From CAKSNH01 sp964422725 (GTDB taxonomy: Bacteria; Bacillota; Clostridia; UBA1381), in NCBI GenBank assembly GCA_964422725.1, contig CAYRCC010000006.1, positions 4,661 to 68,660 of the forward strand: DNA of 64,000 bases, read 5' to 3'. Shown in pieces: positions 53,192 to 62,547 of this stretch (its first letter is position 1; each line of letters begins with the position of its first letter). Made by a program: the position numbers and the translations under genes. The notes beneath the pieces were generated by a model. That model made no database searches. It worked only from the letters and a program-made list of their open reading frames with translations, and was not told the origin of the DNA.

Positions 53192-55990
53192 TCATATATC
53201 CTCGGTAAACTCAGGCTCGATTTCACCTCTTACGTAATCGTGCTCCGGCACAGGTATTTCTCCCATATCGTCACCGATATAAAATCCCGTATGCGGCGGC
53301 TGATTATACGCCGTATTCTGCCATGCAACCCCCAAGCGATAAACGCTGTCGTGCATAAGCGTGTAGAATTTGTGGTCTGTCAAATCCGTTGTCGTGTAAA
53401 CTCTCAGCTCTGTGCTGTCCTCGTTTCTCCATATTACCTCTTCGCGCCAGTCACCGAAAATGTCTGCCTGAATACACGGGTTGCCCTTTGTCCAGTTATT
53501 GGAATATGCCGTCTTTGTATCAAGCACCACATCAAGCTTGTTGTTTTCGTAATCCCACTTGTAAATCTGTCCGATACCGCGTTTTCCGTCCCAATCGTGG
53601 TCCAGAAGCTCACGAATAAGGTCACCGTCCCACCAGATTGCAAAGTTAATCGACTTCGGCGCATTTTCCGTTATAAGCTGTCCGTCAAACGTGTACAGTT
53701 CCTCGTTAAGCACCCAAACCTGGTTACCTTCATAGCGCGGGTCAATCTTTGCGCACAATCCGCGCGTGGTGTCGCGTCCGGTAAATTTGCCCCACGAAAT
53801 CTCGCCGGTTGCCGGGTCGCGCACCTCATAGCCGTATTCGGCTTTATCGTGCTCGTGAATCTGGAAAAAGTCCAAATTAGGCGTTTTCGGCGTAAAATTA
53901 CCCAAATGCATAGCATCGCCGTGTTCGAGTCCCGTAGAATACATACCCGTACCGTCATGGTCAACCGCCATTGCACCGTAAACAATTTCGTCAAGTCCGT
54001 CACCGTCAACATCGCCGACACCCAAATTGTGATTACCCTGATTTGTATATTCTATATTCTGTTTTGCGTTCGCGAGGAATTTCCAGCGTTTTACCAGACG
54101 GTTGTCCACCATATCATAAGCGACAAGCACTGTCGGACAGCCCTTGTCGTAATAGCCGCGGCACATTACCACGCTCGGATTCACGCCGTCAAGGTACGCC
54201 ACACACGCCAAAAACCTGTCAACGCGGTTGCCCCACGAATCGCCCCACTCTCTTACGTTTCCGCGAGGCGGGTCATAGTCAACCGTATCTATAGCCGCTC
54301 CGGTCAAGCCGTCAAACACCGTCAAAAATTCAGGACCGTCCAAAATAAATCCGTCCTTGTTTCTGTAGTCGGCATTAATGTCACCGATTACGTTGCCGAC
54401 ACCGTCAATTGTACCGTCGGCGGTTTTACAAATCATTTCCGCTTTTCCGTCGCTGTTGAAGTCGTACACCATAAACTGAGTGTAGTGTGCGCCCGAACGG
54501 ATATTCACGCCCAAATCAATTCTCCACAGCTTTTTGCCGTTTAACTTATACGCATCGAGATAAACCACTCCCGTATAACCCTTATGCGAGTTATCCTTAC
54601 CGTTCGCAACCCATTTGATTACTATTTCGTACTCACCGTCACCGTCAAGGTCGGCAACCGCGGCATCGTTTGCGTGATACTCGTGAGTAAGTCCGTCCGG
54701 CGTTGTGTAAGGTGCCGGCTTGTCCATCGGTATCGACAGATATTCCGCATCGATAACCTTGGTTGTGTAGCCGTCCTTTTCCATTTTTCCGCCGCACACC
54801 GCCTTTACGGTGTAAGTGTCGGCGGCGGTGCCGTCCTTATCGAGGTAGTTTGTGCTGTCGGTTATAACGTCTGTAATTTTTTCGCCGTTTCTGAACAGTA
54901 CAAAATCGTAACCCTTTTTATATTCGTAAGCATTCAATCTCCAGCTTAAAAATACACCGTCCTTGGTTTTCATCGCAACCAAGCCGCGGTCAAGCGTTTC
55001 CATTTTTCTTTTCATCGGCTCTGCCGCAACCGGAGTCGTTACTTCGATTTTTTCGCTGATACCGCTCGTCGTCACCGCTTCAACCGCGTAAACAAACTCA
55101 ACCGAAGTTCTTACGTGATAGTCGGTGTATTCGTTAGCCGAGGCACTTGCAATTAATTTGTACTTTCCGTATTTCGCCTTTTGGTACACATTGTAGCTTA
55201 CAGCCTCGTCCTTTTTGTCCCACACGAGCTTAACTCTGTCCGGCGCGGTTTCGGCTTTCAGACCGCTCATTTTGCAGTTATTCGCCTTGCCGTCAACTAT
55301 TTTAACCGCCGTCGGTGCTGCATCGGCCGACGAAAAACCGAAATCATCAAGTCCGAGCACTTCATATTCATAGTCTGCGCACAAGGTCACGTCATCATCG
55401 AAAAAGCGGTTTTCCTTTATTTCGGCAACCTTGTCCACGTAACCGTTATACATAGCTTTTCTTATAACTCTGTATCCGGAAAAGGCATCGTTCTTGTCCC
55501 ATACAAGCTCAACCGACTGCCTGTCACGCTCAGCCGTAACCGTGCATTTAACCGCACTCATTTGAGGAACTGTATCGAGTGATATGTCGATTGCGTTCAA
55601 ACAGGCGTGTCTGCCCTCAAAACAAAACTCCATAACTCCGTCGCAAACCTCGATTTTGCACTCCGTTTCAAGCACAAGACCGTCGCTCACCCATAAGCCG
55701 AACGGCTTGCCGTTTATGCTAAAGCGTGTTACAACGTCACCCTCGTCGTCATAATCGCCCGAATACACGCGCACATTGTATGTACCGTTATCCAAATTCA
55801 CTTTAAATGTGTTTTTGTCAAACAAAAGATAGTCGCGGCAAAACTCCTTTTCGCCTTTGTTTTTCACTACCGCCTCGGCTTTTTCCGAAATGCCGTAACC
55901 CGTATTTTCGTCATACAGGGTATCTGCGCCGATTTTAATATATCCGCTTTTTGCCGGTTTACTTCCGAAATCAAAACGTACCTTATTCAT
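53192..55990 (-). CDS. Rhamnogalacturonan lyase, PL11 family, with N-terminal binding and FN3-like domains
   Basis: A 932-residue protein. Residues 1-145 look like a galactose-binding/malectin-type beta domain (SGYIKIGADTLYDENTGYGIS). Two fibronectin-III-like domains follow (about 150-330). The PL11 core begins at about 340 with LVAMKTKDGVFLSWRLNAYEYKKGYDFVLFRNGEKI. It contains YHANDAAVADLDGDGEYEIVIKW, IRSGAHYTQFMVYDFNSDGKAEM and QGNHNLGVGDVDGDGLDEIVYGAMAVDHDGTG, the calcium-binding propeller loops of YesW/YesX-type enzymes. It cleaves the rhamnose-galacturonate backbone of pectin. No signal peptide is seen at the N-terminus, so it may act inside the cell on imported oligomers. Confidence 0.92.
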   Translation of the reverse strand: MNKVRFDFGSKPAKSGYIKIGADTLYDENTGYGISEKAEAVVKNKGEKEFCRDYLLFDKNTFKVNLDNGTYNVRVYSGDYDDEGDVVTRFSINGKPFGLWVSDGLVLETECKIEVCDGVMEFCFEGRHACLNAIDISLDTVPQMSAVKCTVTAERDRQSVELVWDKNDAFSGYRVIRKAMYNGYVDKVAEIKENRFFDDDVTLCADYEYEVLGLDDFGFSSADAAPTAVKIVDGKANNCKMSGLKAETAPDRVKLVWDKKDEAVSYNVYQKAKYGKYKLIASASANEYTDYHVRTSVEFVYAVEAVTTSGISEKIEVTTPVAAEPMKRKMETLDRGLVAMKTKDGVFLSWRLNAYEYKKGYDFVLFRNGEKITDVITDSTNYLDKDGTAADTYTVKAVCGGKMEKDGYTTKVIDAEYLSIPMDKPAPYTTPDGLTHEYHANDAAVADLDGDGEYEIVIKWVANGKDNSHKGYTGVVYLDAYKLNGKKLWRIDLGVNIRSGAHYTQFMVYDFNSDGKAEMICKTADGTIDGVGNVIGDINADYRNKDGFILDGPEFLTVFDGLTGAAIDTVDYDPPRGNVREWGDSWGNRVDRFLACVAYLDGVNPSVVMCRGYYDKGCPTVLVAYDMVDNRLVKRWKFLANAKQNIEYTNQGNHNLGVGDVDGDGLDEIVYGAMAVDHDGTGMYSTGLEHGDAMHLGNFTPKTPNLDFFQIHEHDKAEYGYEVRDPATGEISWGKFTGRDTTRGLCAKIDPRYEGNQVWVLNEELYTFDGQLITENAPKSINFAIWWDGDLIRELLDHDWDGKRGIGQIYKWDYENNKLDVVLDTKTAYSNNWTKGNPCIQADIFGDWREEVIWRNEDSTELRVYTTTDLTDHKFYTLMHDSVYRLGVAWQNTAYNQPPHTGFYIGDDMGEIPVPEHDYVRGEIEPEFTEDI

Positions 55991-56026
55991 AGGACTTATC
56001 TCCTCACTGCTAAATTAATAATCAAA

Positions 56027-56048
56027 GTGTAAATTTATCCGTTTACAC
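56027..56048 (-). promoter_or_regulatory. Palindromic operator candidate of the PL11 gene
   Basis: GTGTAAA-N8-TTTACAC is a perfect 7-bp inverted repeat. It lies just downstream of the predicted transcription start and before the ribosome site, a position typical of repressor binding. The regulator is not in this window. Confidence 0.55.
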
Positions 56049-56061
56049 TCCGCATAACACT

Positions 56062-56090
56062 ATTATACAGTACAAAACCAATTTTTGCAA
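56062..56090 (-). promoter_or_regulatory. Sigma-A-type promoter of the PL11 gene
   Basis: TTGCAA (56090-56085) and TATAAT (56067-56062) are 17 bases apart on the minus strand, about 75 bases before the start codon. Confidence 0.65.
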
Positions 56091-56168
56091 CCGATGTACT
56101 GAATTTTTTCCATAATCTTTTTGCGGCTGTTATCAGTCAGACTACAGACAAAATGTCGGCAGACTTCC

Positions 56169-56208
56169 AAAAAATTGACAAAACTCACTTTTCAAAGTTT
56201 ACAGTTTT
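56169..56208 (-). terminator. Weak terminator at the end of folC
   Basis: AAAACT/AGTTTT and inner ACTTT/AAAGT pairings overlap the folC stop and are followed, after a few bases, by TTTTTT on the minus strand. The stem is AT-rich and so weak. Confidence 0.35.
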
Positions 56209-57449
56209 CCGTCATTAAAGCATTTTCTCACAAAGCCCACCAAAAACAGCGAACCGCACACGCATACCAAGTCGTCCGCTCCGGCTTGTGCGAGTGCCTT
56301 GCAAACCGCCTCCCGCGCATCGCTCACCGCGCAAACGTCAGCGCACAGCTTTTGTACCGTCTGCGCCAGCTTTTGTGCACTCAGACAGCGCGGATAGTCT
56401 ATCTGCGTTGCATATATTTTATGTGCCGACGGTGCAATAAGCTCTGTACACCTTTTATAATCCTTATCCTCCATCATTGCCATAACCAAAATTATCCGTT
56501 TGCCCGTCTGCTCAAGCGACTTTTTAAGCTCGCTTATACCGCTCGGATTGTGTCCGCCGTCAATGACAAGGTTGGATTTAATATACTCAAACCGCCCCGC
56601 CCAGCTGACCTGCATAAGTCCGTCCGCAACACTTTTGTCCGAAATTTTCACTCCTTTTTCTCTCATCGCATCAATCACGCACAGTGAAGTTGCCGCGTTA
56701 TACGGCTGATACGCACCGCGAAGTGACAGTGCATACCGTTTTGCGTTGTACACAAGTCCGTCCGCGCACACAGCCGGCTCTTGCGCAACACGCAGGCGCA
56801 CAGCCTTGTCCGCACACACTTTCTTAATCACGCCAAGCGCGGTTTTATCCTGTTTCGGACAGCACACCGCCTCTGTGCCGCTTTTGATTATTCCGCATTT
56901 TTCCAAGGTTATTTTTTCGATTGTGTCACCGAGAAACTGAGTGTGGTCAAGACTTATCGGTGTCAGCACCGTAACGGCTGCGTTTTCGATTACGTTTGTC
57001 GCGTCCAGTTTACCGCCCATACCGGTTTCAAGCACAACCCAGTCGCACTCCTCACGGCAGAAATACAAAAACATAACCGCCGTCGTAAACGCAAATTCCG
57101 ACGGTCCGCGCCCCATTTTATCCGTCTGTTCCATCACTTCTCCGACAAGCTCGGCTAATGTGTCATCGGCAATATTTTCGCCGTTTATGCGTATTCTTTC
57201 GTTGAACACTTCCAAAAACGGCGATGTGTATAGTCCGACCTTATATCCGGCGCACTCAAGAATTTTCGCCGTCATACTTGCCGTCGAGCCTTTGCCGTTA
57301 GTTCCGGCAATGTGAATGTATCTGAGCTTTTTATGCGGATTTCCCAGCCTGTTTAAAAGCTCCCTCAAAACATCATTGCCCAGAACCCGACTGAATTTCG
57401 GAATAGAGTGAATGTAATCCACCGCCTCCGTATACGTCATTTTATACAT
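56199..57449 (-). CDS. folC: Folylpolyglutamate synthase/dihydrofolate synthase FolC
   Basis: A 416-residue Mur-ligase-like enzyme: YIHIAGTNGKGSTASMTAKILECAGYKVGLYTSPFLEVFNERIRING, VLETGMGGKLDATNVI, and LVIDGGHNPSGISELKKSL. It adds Glu to folates in the cytosol. It lies 66 bases after the radical activase and is likely co-transcribed with it. Start ATG behind AGGGG. Confidence 0.95.
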   Translation of the reverse strand: MYKMTYTEAVDYIHSIPKFSRVLGNDVLRELLNRLGNPHKKLRYIHIAGTNGKGSTASMTAKILECAGYKVGLYTSPFLEVFNERIRINGENIADDTLAELVGEVMEQTDKMGRGPSEFAFTTAVMFLYFCREECDWVVLETGMGGKLDATNVIENAAVTVLTPISLDHTQFLGDTIEKITLEKCGIIKSGTEAVCCPKQDKTALGVIKKVCADKAVRLRVAQEPAVCADGLVYNAKRYALSLRGAYQPYNAATSLCVIDAMREKGVKISDKSVADGLMQVSWAGRFEYIKSNLVIDGGHNPSGISELKKSLEQTGKRIILVMAMMEDKDYKRCTELIAPSAHKIYATQIDYPRCLSAQKLAQTVQKLCADVCAVSDAREAVCKALAQAGADDLVCVCGSLFLVGFVRKCFNDGKL

Positions 57450-57515
57450 AATATTTCCCCTATATCAAAGCGGACAAACCCAAAACGAGCTTGTCCGCCG
57501 TATTCTGTATTCTGT

Positions 57516-58304
57516 TCAGCCGCCTATCTGACATTCGAGCCCCGACTTTTGCGCGGCGGACAGCAGTTTCTGCATATATTCGTCCTCCATCGGCACTATG
57601 TCCGACAGCGTGTATTCGCGGCCGAGTCCGGCGTATTTATCCTGACCGAGTCTGTGGTACGGCAGTAAATGCATTTTTCTGACGTTCGGTATTTTGCTTG
57701 CAAAATCCGCAATTGCCGAAATTTCCTCGGGTGTATTGTTAAACGTCGGGATTACCGGCACGCGTATTATAAGCTCCTTTGCCGCCTTTGCTATTTTAAC
57801 CGCATTTTCGAGTATCGGTGCATTGGACTGTCCGGTAAACGCTTTATGCTTTTTTTCGTCCGTATGCTTGATATCCATAAGCACGTGGTCCACATAAGGC
57901 AGATAATACTCTATCACCTCAAATTTAGCAAACCCCGTTGTTTCAATCGCGGTATCGAGTCCGAAATCCTTGCACGCCATCAAAAGGCTCACCGCAAACT
58001 CCGGCTGCATAAGACACTCTCCGCCCGACAGCGTAACTCCGCCGCCCGAACGCCTGTAGTACGCCATATCCCGCACTACCTCGTCCATAACCTCGCCTAC
58101 CGTAACGTCACGTCCGATAATCTTTTTTTCGCCGTTTACCGTCATTTCCTCAATTCTGTGGTTCTGCGACTCCGGATTGCAGCACCAGCGGCACCTGAGC
58201 GGACAGCCTTTCAAAAACACTATCGTGCGTATTCCCGGACCGTCGTGAATGGAATAGCGCTGTATGTCAAATATTCTTCCGACCGTATTCATATAATCTT
58301 CCAT
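57516..58304 (-). CDS. Glycyl-radical enzyme activating protein (radical SAM)
   Basis: A 262-residue radical-SAM enzyme with the CxxxCxxC motif (KGCPLRCRWCCNPESQ) and GGVTLSGGECLMQPEF. The SAM cluster Cys residues are present; there is no extra ferredoxin-like insert, so it is the short, PFL-activase-like form. It installs the glycyl radical on its partner enzyme, here almost surely the dehydratase directly upstream (15-base gap). Start ATG at 58304 behind AAGGA. Confidence 0.92.
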   Translation of the reverse strand: MEDYMNTVGRIFDIQRYSIHDGPGIRTIVFLKGCPLRCRWCCNPESQNHRIEEMTVNGEKKIIGRDVTVGEVMDEVVRDMAYYRRSGGGVTLSGGECLMQPEFAVSLLMACKDFGLDTAIETTGFAKFEVIEYYLPYVDHVLMDIKHTDEKKHKAFTGQSNAPILENAVKIAKAAKELIIRVPVIPTFNNTPEEISAIADFASKIPNVRKMHLLPYHRLGQDKYAGLGREYTLSDIVPMEDEYMQKLLSAAQKSGLECQIGG

Positions 58305-58319
58305 AATAAATTCCTTAAA

Positions 58320-60845
58320 TCAAAATCCCTGTTCGGTTCTGTTTATAATATCGTCCTGCAGCGAGCGCGACAGCGACGTGAACAGCGCACTGTAGCCGGC
58401 AACGCGCACAACAAGCGTTTTGTAATTTTCCGGATTTTTCTGCGCGTCCAAAAGCGTATCGCGGCTTACAACGTTAAACTGCACGTGACTGCCCTTTCGG
58501 TCAAAGTATGCGCGTATAAGCGCGACAAAGCTTTCGAGTCCGCTCTGTCCTTTAAGTGCCGACGGGTGGAACTTCTGATTAAACAGCGTACCGTTTGAGG
58601 CAATCGAATGGTCAAGCCGCGACACCGAGTTTGCCGCCGCGGTAGGCCCTTTCACATCACGTCCGGCAGCCGGCGAAACACCGTCCGCAATCGGAGTGTA
58701 TGCAAGTCTGCCGTCCGGAGTTGCGCCGGTTTGTGCGCCGAGAGGAACGTTTGCCGAAACCGGATAGAGTCCGGCTTGGAACGTACCGCCGCGCGGATTT
58801 TTATACTTTTCAAGCTCACGCGTATATGTATATGCCACTTCACGCGCAAAATCGTCAACCTCGCTTATGTCGTTGCCGTACTTCGGAAGTGCGTTTATCA
58901 TATCCAAAAGCTTTGCGTATTTTGCTTTTTCGGCGGCTGTCGCACTGCCCTCAAGCAGTGCCGTAAATATCTCGCCTATCTGCTTTTCGCCCACTTTTTT
59001 GCCCATTGCCGTAAGCTCTTTTACGATATCGGCGGTTGCGCTTTCCGCCTTTGAGGCTGTCATACCATGTCCGAAATTATCCTCAAGCGCTTTTTTGTAT
59101 TCGGCAAGCGTAAGCTTTTTCTCTTTGAACACAAGCTCGCGCACAGCATACAGCGCATCTGTCATATTGGCAATACCGAATCCCTGAGGACCTGTAAAGT
59201 TATATACCGCTCCGCCCTCCTGAACGCTCTTTCCGCGGCCTATACAATCCTCAATCATACTCGACAGAAACGGCAGCGGACAACGCTCGGCGTGCGCCGT
59301 GTCGATAGCGTTGTTTGCGTTTACCAAAAGTCCTATCATATACTGCATCTGCTTTGCGTATGCCTCGAAAAACTCGTCAAAGCTCTTCATCTCGGCAACA
59401 TCGCCGGTTTTAATACTTATCTGTTCGCCGTTGTCCATACCGTTTGAGAACACAAGCTCAAGCGGACGGCACATATTAAAGAACGCCGCATCGTGCCAAC
59501 CCTCGGTTTTACCGGATTTCTGCGGTTCGACACAGCCGATTATGTTGTAGTCGCGCGCGTCCTCTATTGTAAGTCCGCGGCTCATAAGACTCGGAATTAT
59601 CACCTCATCGTTGTAATAAGCCGGCAGACCTATACCCGTTCTTGTAAGCTCGGCGCACTTTAGCATAAGCTCGTGCGGAGTACCGTTCCAAACGCGCACC
59701 GACAGCGACGGTGCCGGAAGGCGCACGTGCATAGAGGCCTGTATACACATAAACGAGAGGTCGTTTGTCGCATCGTTTCCGTCGGTGTCCTGACCGCCGA
59801 CACACAAATTCTGGAACAGACTGTAGCCGGCAAATCCCTCCGCCGACGCCGCATCACGCACCTTATTCAAGTCATTGAGCTTAACCCATATACAGTCAAG
59901 CAGTTCCTGTGCCTGTTCGCGCGTTATAATGCCCTTTTCGATATCCGCTTTATAGTAAGGGTACATATACTGGTCAAAGCGTCCCGGTGAAATGGAGTGT
60001 CCGCTCGACTCCGTCTGCAAAAGCATCTGCACAAACCAGAACGACTGGCAAGCCTCATAAAAGGTTCGCGCCGGTTTTTCCGGCACGCGCGCGCAAATCT
60101 CGGATATTTTCATAAGCTCGGCTTTTCTTGCCGCATCGGCGCATTGATTCGCCATATCCTTTGCCAGAACACTGTATCTTTTCGCATAGTCACACGCCGC
60201 GCGGCAGCTTGTTATCACAGCGCGCAGAAACTCGCTGCGCTTTGCGTAATCCTCGTCATAGACGTTGCACTTGTCAAGCGCGTCCTGTGCCTCTTTTATA
60301 ATTCCCTCATAGCCTATTTTGAGAATTTTGCCGTAACATACGGTTACGTGTCCGACACCGTTGTAAAAATAGTTGCCGGGCGTAAAAATGTTATGTGCGA
60401 TAGCCGCTCTCGCCTCAGGCGCCATATACGATTCGGCAAGCTCGCTCGTGGTTTTGCCCGCCCAATAAGGGTACACCTGTCTAAGTACGTTTTTCGTTTC
60501 CTCGGATATGTAAAACGGGTCTGCACTTCTTGTTGCAACCGTATCGAACTCGCTTTCGAGCCATGTATACGAAAACTCCGGAAACACCTGACAGCTCCTC
60601 GGTTCTTTTGTTGCACTTCCCACAATCAGCTCCTCATCGCGTATTGTGATCGGGATATTTTTCAAAATATGTTCAAACGCCAGCGCACGCCGGGTTATAA
60701 CAGGCAGATTTTCCGTCTGCATATAACTCTGAGTAAGCAAAAGTGCGCGTTCATATTCAATCTCGGGCATCTTTGCATAAAGGTTGTCCACCATTCTTTT
60801 AATACGCGGCGGCACAGGTAAAGACGTTGTATCAAATTTATTCAT
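58320..60845 (-). CDS. Glycyl-radical dehydratase, glycerol/1,2-propanediol dehydratase type
   Basis: About 841 residues. The radical loop RVAGYSA (Gly817) and the thiyl Cys438 with Glu440 in IIGCVEP are present. Asp452 (GWHDAAF), His166 (GVGHV) and His283/Ser284 (SGHSISPGRF) match in order and spacing the residues known in Clostridium butyricum glycerol dehydratase (His164, His281, Ser282, Cys433, Glu435, Asp447). This supports a B12-independent diol dehydratase rather than pyruvate formate-lyase or hydroxyproline dehydratase. Glycerol versus 1,2-propanediol cannot be told apart. It has an Ala/Lys-rich insert of about 50 residues near 620-675. ATG at 60845 behind GAAAGGA. Confidence 0.85.
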   Translation of the reverse strand: MNKFDTTSLPVPPRIKRMVDNLYAKMPEIEYERALLLTQSYMQTENLPVITRRALAFEHILKNIPITIRDEELIVGSATKEPRSCQVFPEFSYTWLESEFDTVATRSADPFYISEETKNVLRQVYPYWAGKTTSELAESYMAPEARAAIAHNIFTPGNYFYNGVGHVTVCYGKILKIGYEGIIKEAQDALDKCNVYDEDYAKRSEFLRAVITSCRAACDYAKRYSVLAKDMANQCADAARKAELMKISEICARVPEKPARTFYEACQSFWFVQMLLQTESSGHSISPGRFDQYMYPYYKADIEKGIITREQAQELLDCIWVKLNDLNKVRDAASAEGFAGYSLFQNLCVGGQDTDGNDATNDLSFMCIQASMHVRLPAPSLSVRVWNGTPHELMLKCAELTRTGIGLPAYYNDEVIIPSLMSRGLTIEDARDYNIIGCVEPQKSGKTEGWHDAAFFNMCRPLELVFSNGMDNGEQISIKTGDVAEMKSFDEFFEAYAKQMQYMIGLLVNANNAIDTAHAERCPLPFLSSMIEDCIGRGKSVQEGGAVYNFTGPQGFGIANMTDALYAVRELVFKEKKLTLAEYKKALEDNFGHGMTASKAESATADIVKELTAMGKKVGEKQIGEIFTALLEGSATAAEKAKYAKLLDMINALPKYGNDISEVDDFAREVAYTYTRELEKYKNPRGGTFQAGLYPVSANVPLGAQTGATPDGRLAYTPIADGVSPAAGRDVKGPTAAANSVSRLDHSIASNGTLFNQKFHPSALKGQSGLESFVALIRAYFDRKGSHVQFNVVSRDTLLDAQKNPENYKTLVVRVAGYSALFTSLSRSLQDDIINRTEQGF

Positions 60846-60898
60846 AGTCAAGTTCCTTTCAAAACGTAAAATCAATGACCGTTATCCTATAAATCAGC

Positions 60899-60950
60899 AA
60901 AAATCGGCTGTGCGGATATTGTTATTTTTTTAACCCACACCCAACAGCCG
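60899..60950 (-). terminator. Terminator after the UPF0180 gene
   Basis: CGGCTGT (60950-60944) pairs with ACAGCCG (60911-60905), with an inner GTTA/TAAC pairing, and ATTTTT follows on the minus strand. It lies between the UPF0180 gene and the dehydratase gene. Confidence 0.6.
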
Positions 60951-60995
60951 CACTATATTCCGATTATACACCCAAAAGCCGTAAAAGTCAATATT

Positions 60996-61250
60996 TTAAA
61001 ACAACGGCGAATACACTTTGTGCCTTAAAATTTCGGCAACGTCACGTGCGGTTTTCCCGTGCGAATTTACCATCAGCACACCGCCGCCGTCCGACTCATA
61101 CGCATTTGTGACCGCCGTCATATTTACCGCACCCGAATACACCAGTGCATCAATACGGCGGTGATATTCGCCGTAGGTAACCGTTTCAAAGCCGCAGGCG
61201 CGCATTTGTGCCTTCAGTCCCTCCAAGCCTTTTTCAAACGCAACTACCAT
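60996..61250 (-). CDS. UPF0180 (YkuS) family protein
   Basis: An 84-residue protein (MVVAFEKGLEGLKAQMRACGFETV, ending NSHGKTARDVAEILRHKVYSPLF) resembling the small YkuS/UPF0180 family. Function unknown. It is divergent from tmcAL across an 87-base gap. Confidence 0.72.
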   Translation of the reverse strand: MVVAFEKGLEGLKAQMRACGFETVTYGEYHRRIDALVYSGAVNMTAVTNAYESDGGGVLMVNSHGKTARDVAEILRHKVYSPLF

Positions 61251-61282
61251 ATTTTTTCCCTCCGTTTTTCCTCATTTTAAAA

Positions 61283-61311
61283 TTTACATTTTACCGTTTT
61301 CGGTATATAAT
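61283..61311 (+). promoter_or_regulatory. Sigma-A-type promoter of tmcAL
   Basis: TTTACA (61283-61288) and TATAAT (61306-61311) with a 17-base spacer, 26 bases before the ATG. AGGGGG serves as ribosome site. Confidence 0.7.
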
Positions 61312-61337
61312 AAGTATATCCGAAAAGGGGGATTATT

Positions 61338-62489
61338 ATGAATGTGACAGGAATTATTGCCGAATACAACCCGTTTCACAACGGACACAAATACCAGATA
61401 AACGAGGCAAAAAAGAATTGCGACGCGGTTGTTGCCGTAATGAGCGGCAGTTTCGTACAGCGCGGCGACGTTGCCGTTTTCGACAAATGGACTCGCGCGC
61501 AAATGGCGCTTTCGGGCGGTGCGGACCTTATAGTCGAACTGCCGGTATGCTATTCGCTTGCCTCGGCGGAACGTTTTGCATACGGTGCCGTATCGCTGAC
61601 CGCGGCACTCGGTGTCGTTGACACGCTCTGCTTCGGTTCGGAGTGCGGCGATATCTCTGTTCTCAAAAAGAGCGCAGGCCTGCTTGCGGACGAACCGCGC
61701 GAGGTGTCTGAAACAATACAGTCGCTTATGAAAACCGGCATAAGCTACCCGTCAGCCCGTCAAAAAGCGTACAGCGGATACATTGCGCCGGAAATCCTCA
61801 CCGAGCCTAACAATATTCTTGCGCTTGAGTATATAAAAGCACTCAGCCGTCTTGACGGCACGATAAAGCCCGTTACCGTCAAACGCCGTATGACAGGGCA
61901 TCACAGCAGTGAAATAAAGGAGAATTTCGCAAGTGCCGCCAAGATACGCGAAATGATACGAAACGGTATAAACCCGGGCAAAACCGTACCCTGGACACAG
62001 ACCGGCGATATATACAACCTTTCACGTCTTGACTGTGCCGCCGCCGCTGTACTTCGCACTGTTGCGCCGTCTGAGCTTGCCGAGATTTACGACGTCGGCG
62101 AGGGACTTGAAAATCGTATAATTTCCGCCGCGCGCGAGTGCCACACAATAGATGCGATTGCACAGAAAGTCAAAACCAAGCGCTACACCCGCTCGCGCAT
62201 AAACCGCATACTCCTGTCGGCACTTCTCAAAATAGACAAAAATCTTCCAAAATGCGCTCCCGAGTACATCAGGGTGTTGGGTATGAGCCGAGTCGGGTGT
62301 GCGGTGCTTGCGGATATGAAGAAAAAATCAGCCGTTCCCATAATAACGAAAACGGCGGATTTTCGCCGTCACAGCCAAATGCTGCAAAAAGACATTCTCG
62401 CAACCGACATTGCCGCACTCTGTGCGGACAACCCCGACAGCCGCCGTGCCGGAAAAGATTTTACGAAATCGCCGATAATATATAAGTAA
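61338..62489 (+). CDS. tmcAL: tRNA(Met) cytidine acetate ligase TmcAL (YlbM)
   Basis: A 383-residue protein with a nucleotidyltransferase-like N-terminus (GIIAEYNPFHNGHKYQI; MSGSFVQRGDVAVFDKWTRAQMALSGGADLIVELPV) and the characteristic FGSECGD stretch. TmcAL forms N4-acetylcytidine at the wobble base of elongator tRNA-Met with acetate and ATP. Length is normal. It precedes sigK on the same strand. Confidence 0.95.
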   Translation: MNVTGIIAEYNPFHNGHKYQINEAKKNCDAVVAVMSGSFVQRGDVAVFDKWTRAQMALSGGADLIVELPVCYSLASAERFAYGAVSLTAALGVVDTLCFGSECGDISVLKKSAGLLADEPREVSETIQSLMKTGISYPSARQKAYSGYIAPEILTEPNNILALEYIKALSRLDGTIKPVTVKRRMTGHHSSEIKENFASAAKIREMIRNGINPGKTVPWTQTGDIYNLSRLDCAAAAVLRTVAPSELAEIYDVGEGLENRIISAARECHTIDAIAQKVKTKRYTRSRINRILLSALLKIDKNLPKCAPEYIRVLGMSRVGCAVLADMKKKSAVPIITKTADFRRHSQMLQKDILATDIAALCADNPDSRRAGKDFTKSPIIYK

Positions 62490-62506
62490 ACGGCACTGCG
62501 GCGGCA

Positions 62507-62536
62507 TATAATATTCTGTCACAAAAAATATGACAG
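62507..62536 (+). promoter_or_regulatory. sigK upstream region: CATATAAT box and CTGTCA/TGACAG palindrome
   Basis: CATATAAT (62505-62512) resembles a sigma-E -10 box (CATACAxT), which would fit known control of sigK, but no good -35 was seen. CTGTCA-N9-TGACAG (62516-62536) overlaps the edge of the ribosome site and could fold over it. Confidence 0.3.
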
Positions 62537-62547
62537 GAAGTGTTTTT

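Noticed and set aside
53147..54544. 465-codon plus-strand frame opposite the PL11 gene
   Set aside because: Shadow of the lyase; no ribosome site and no family features.
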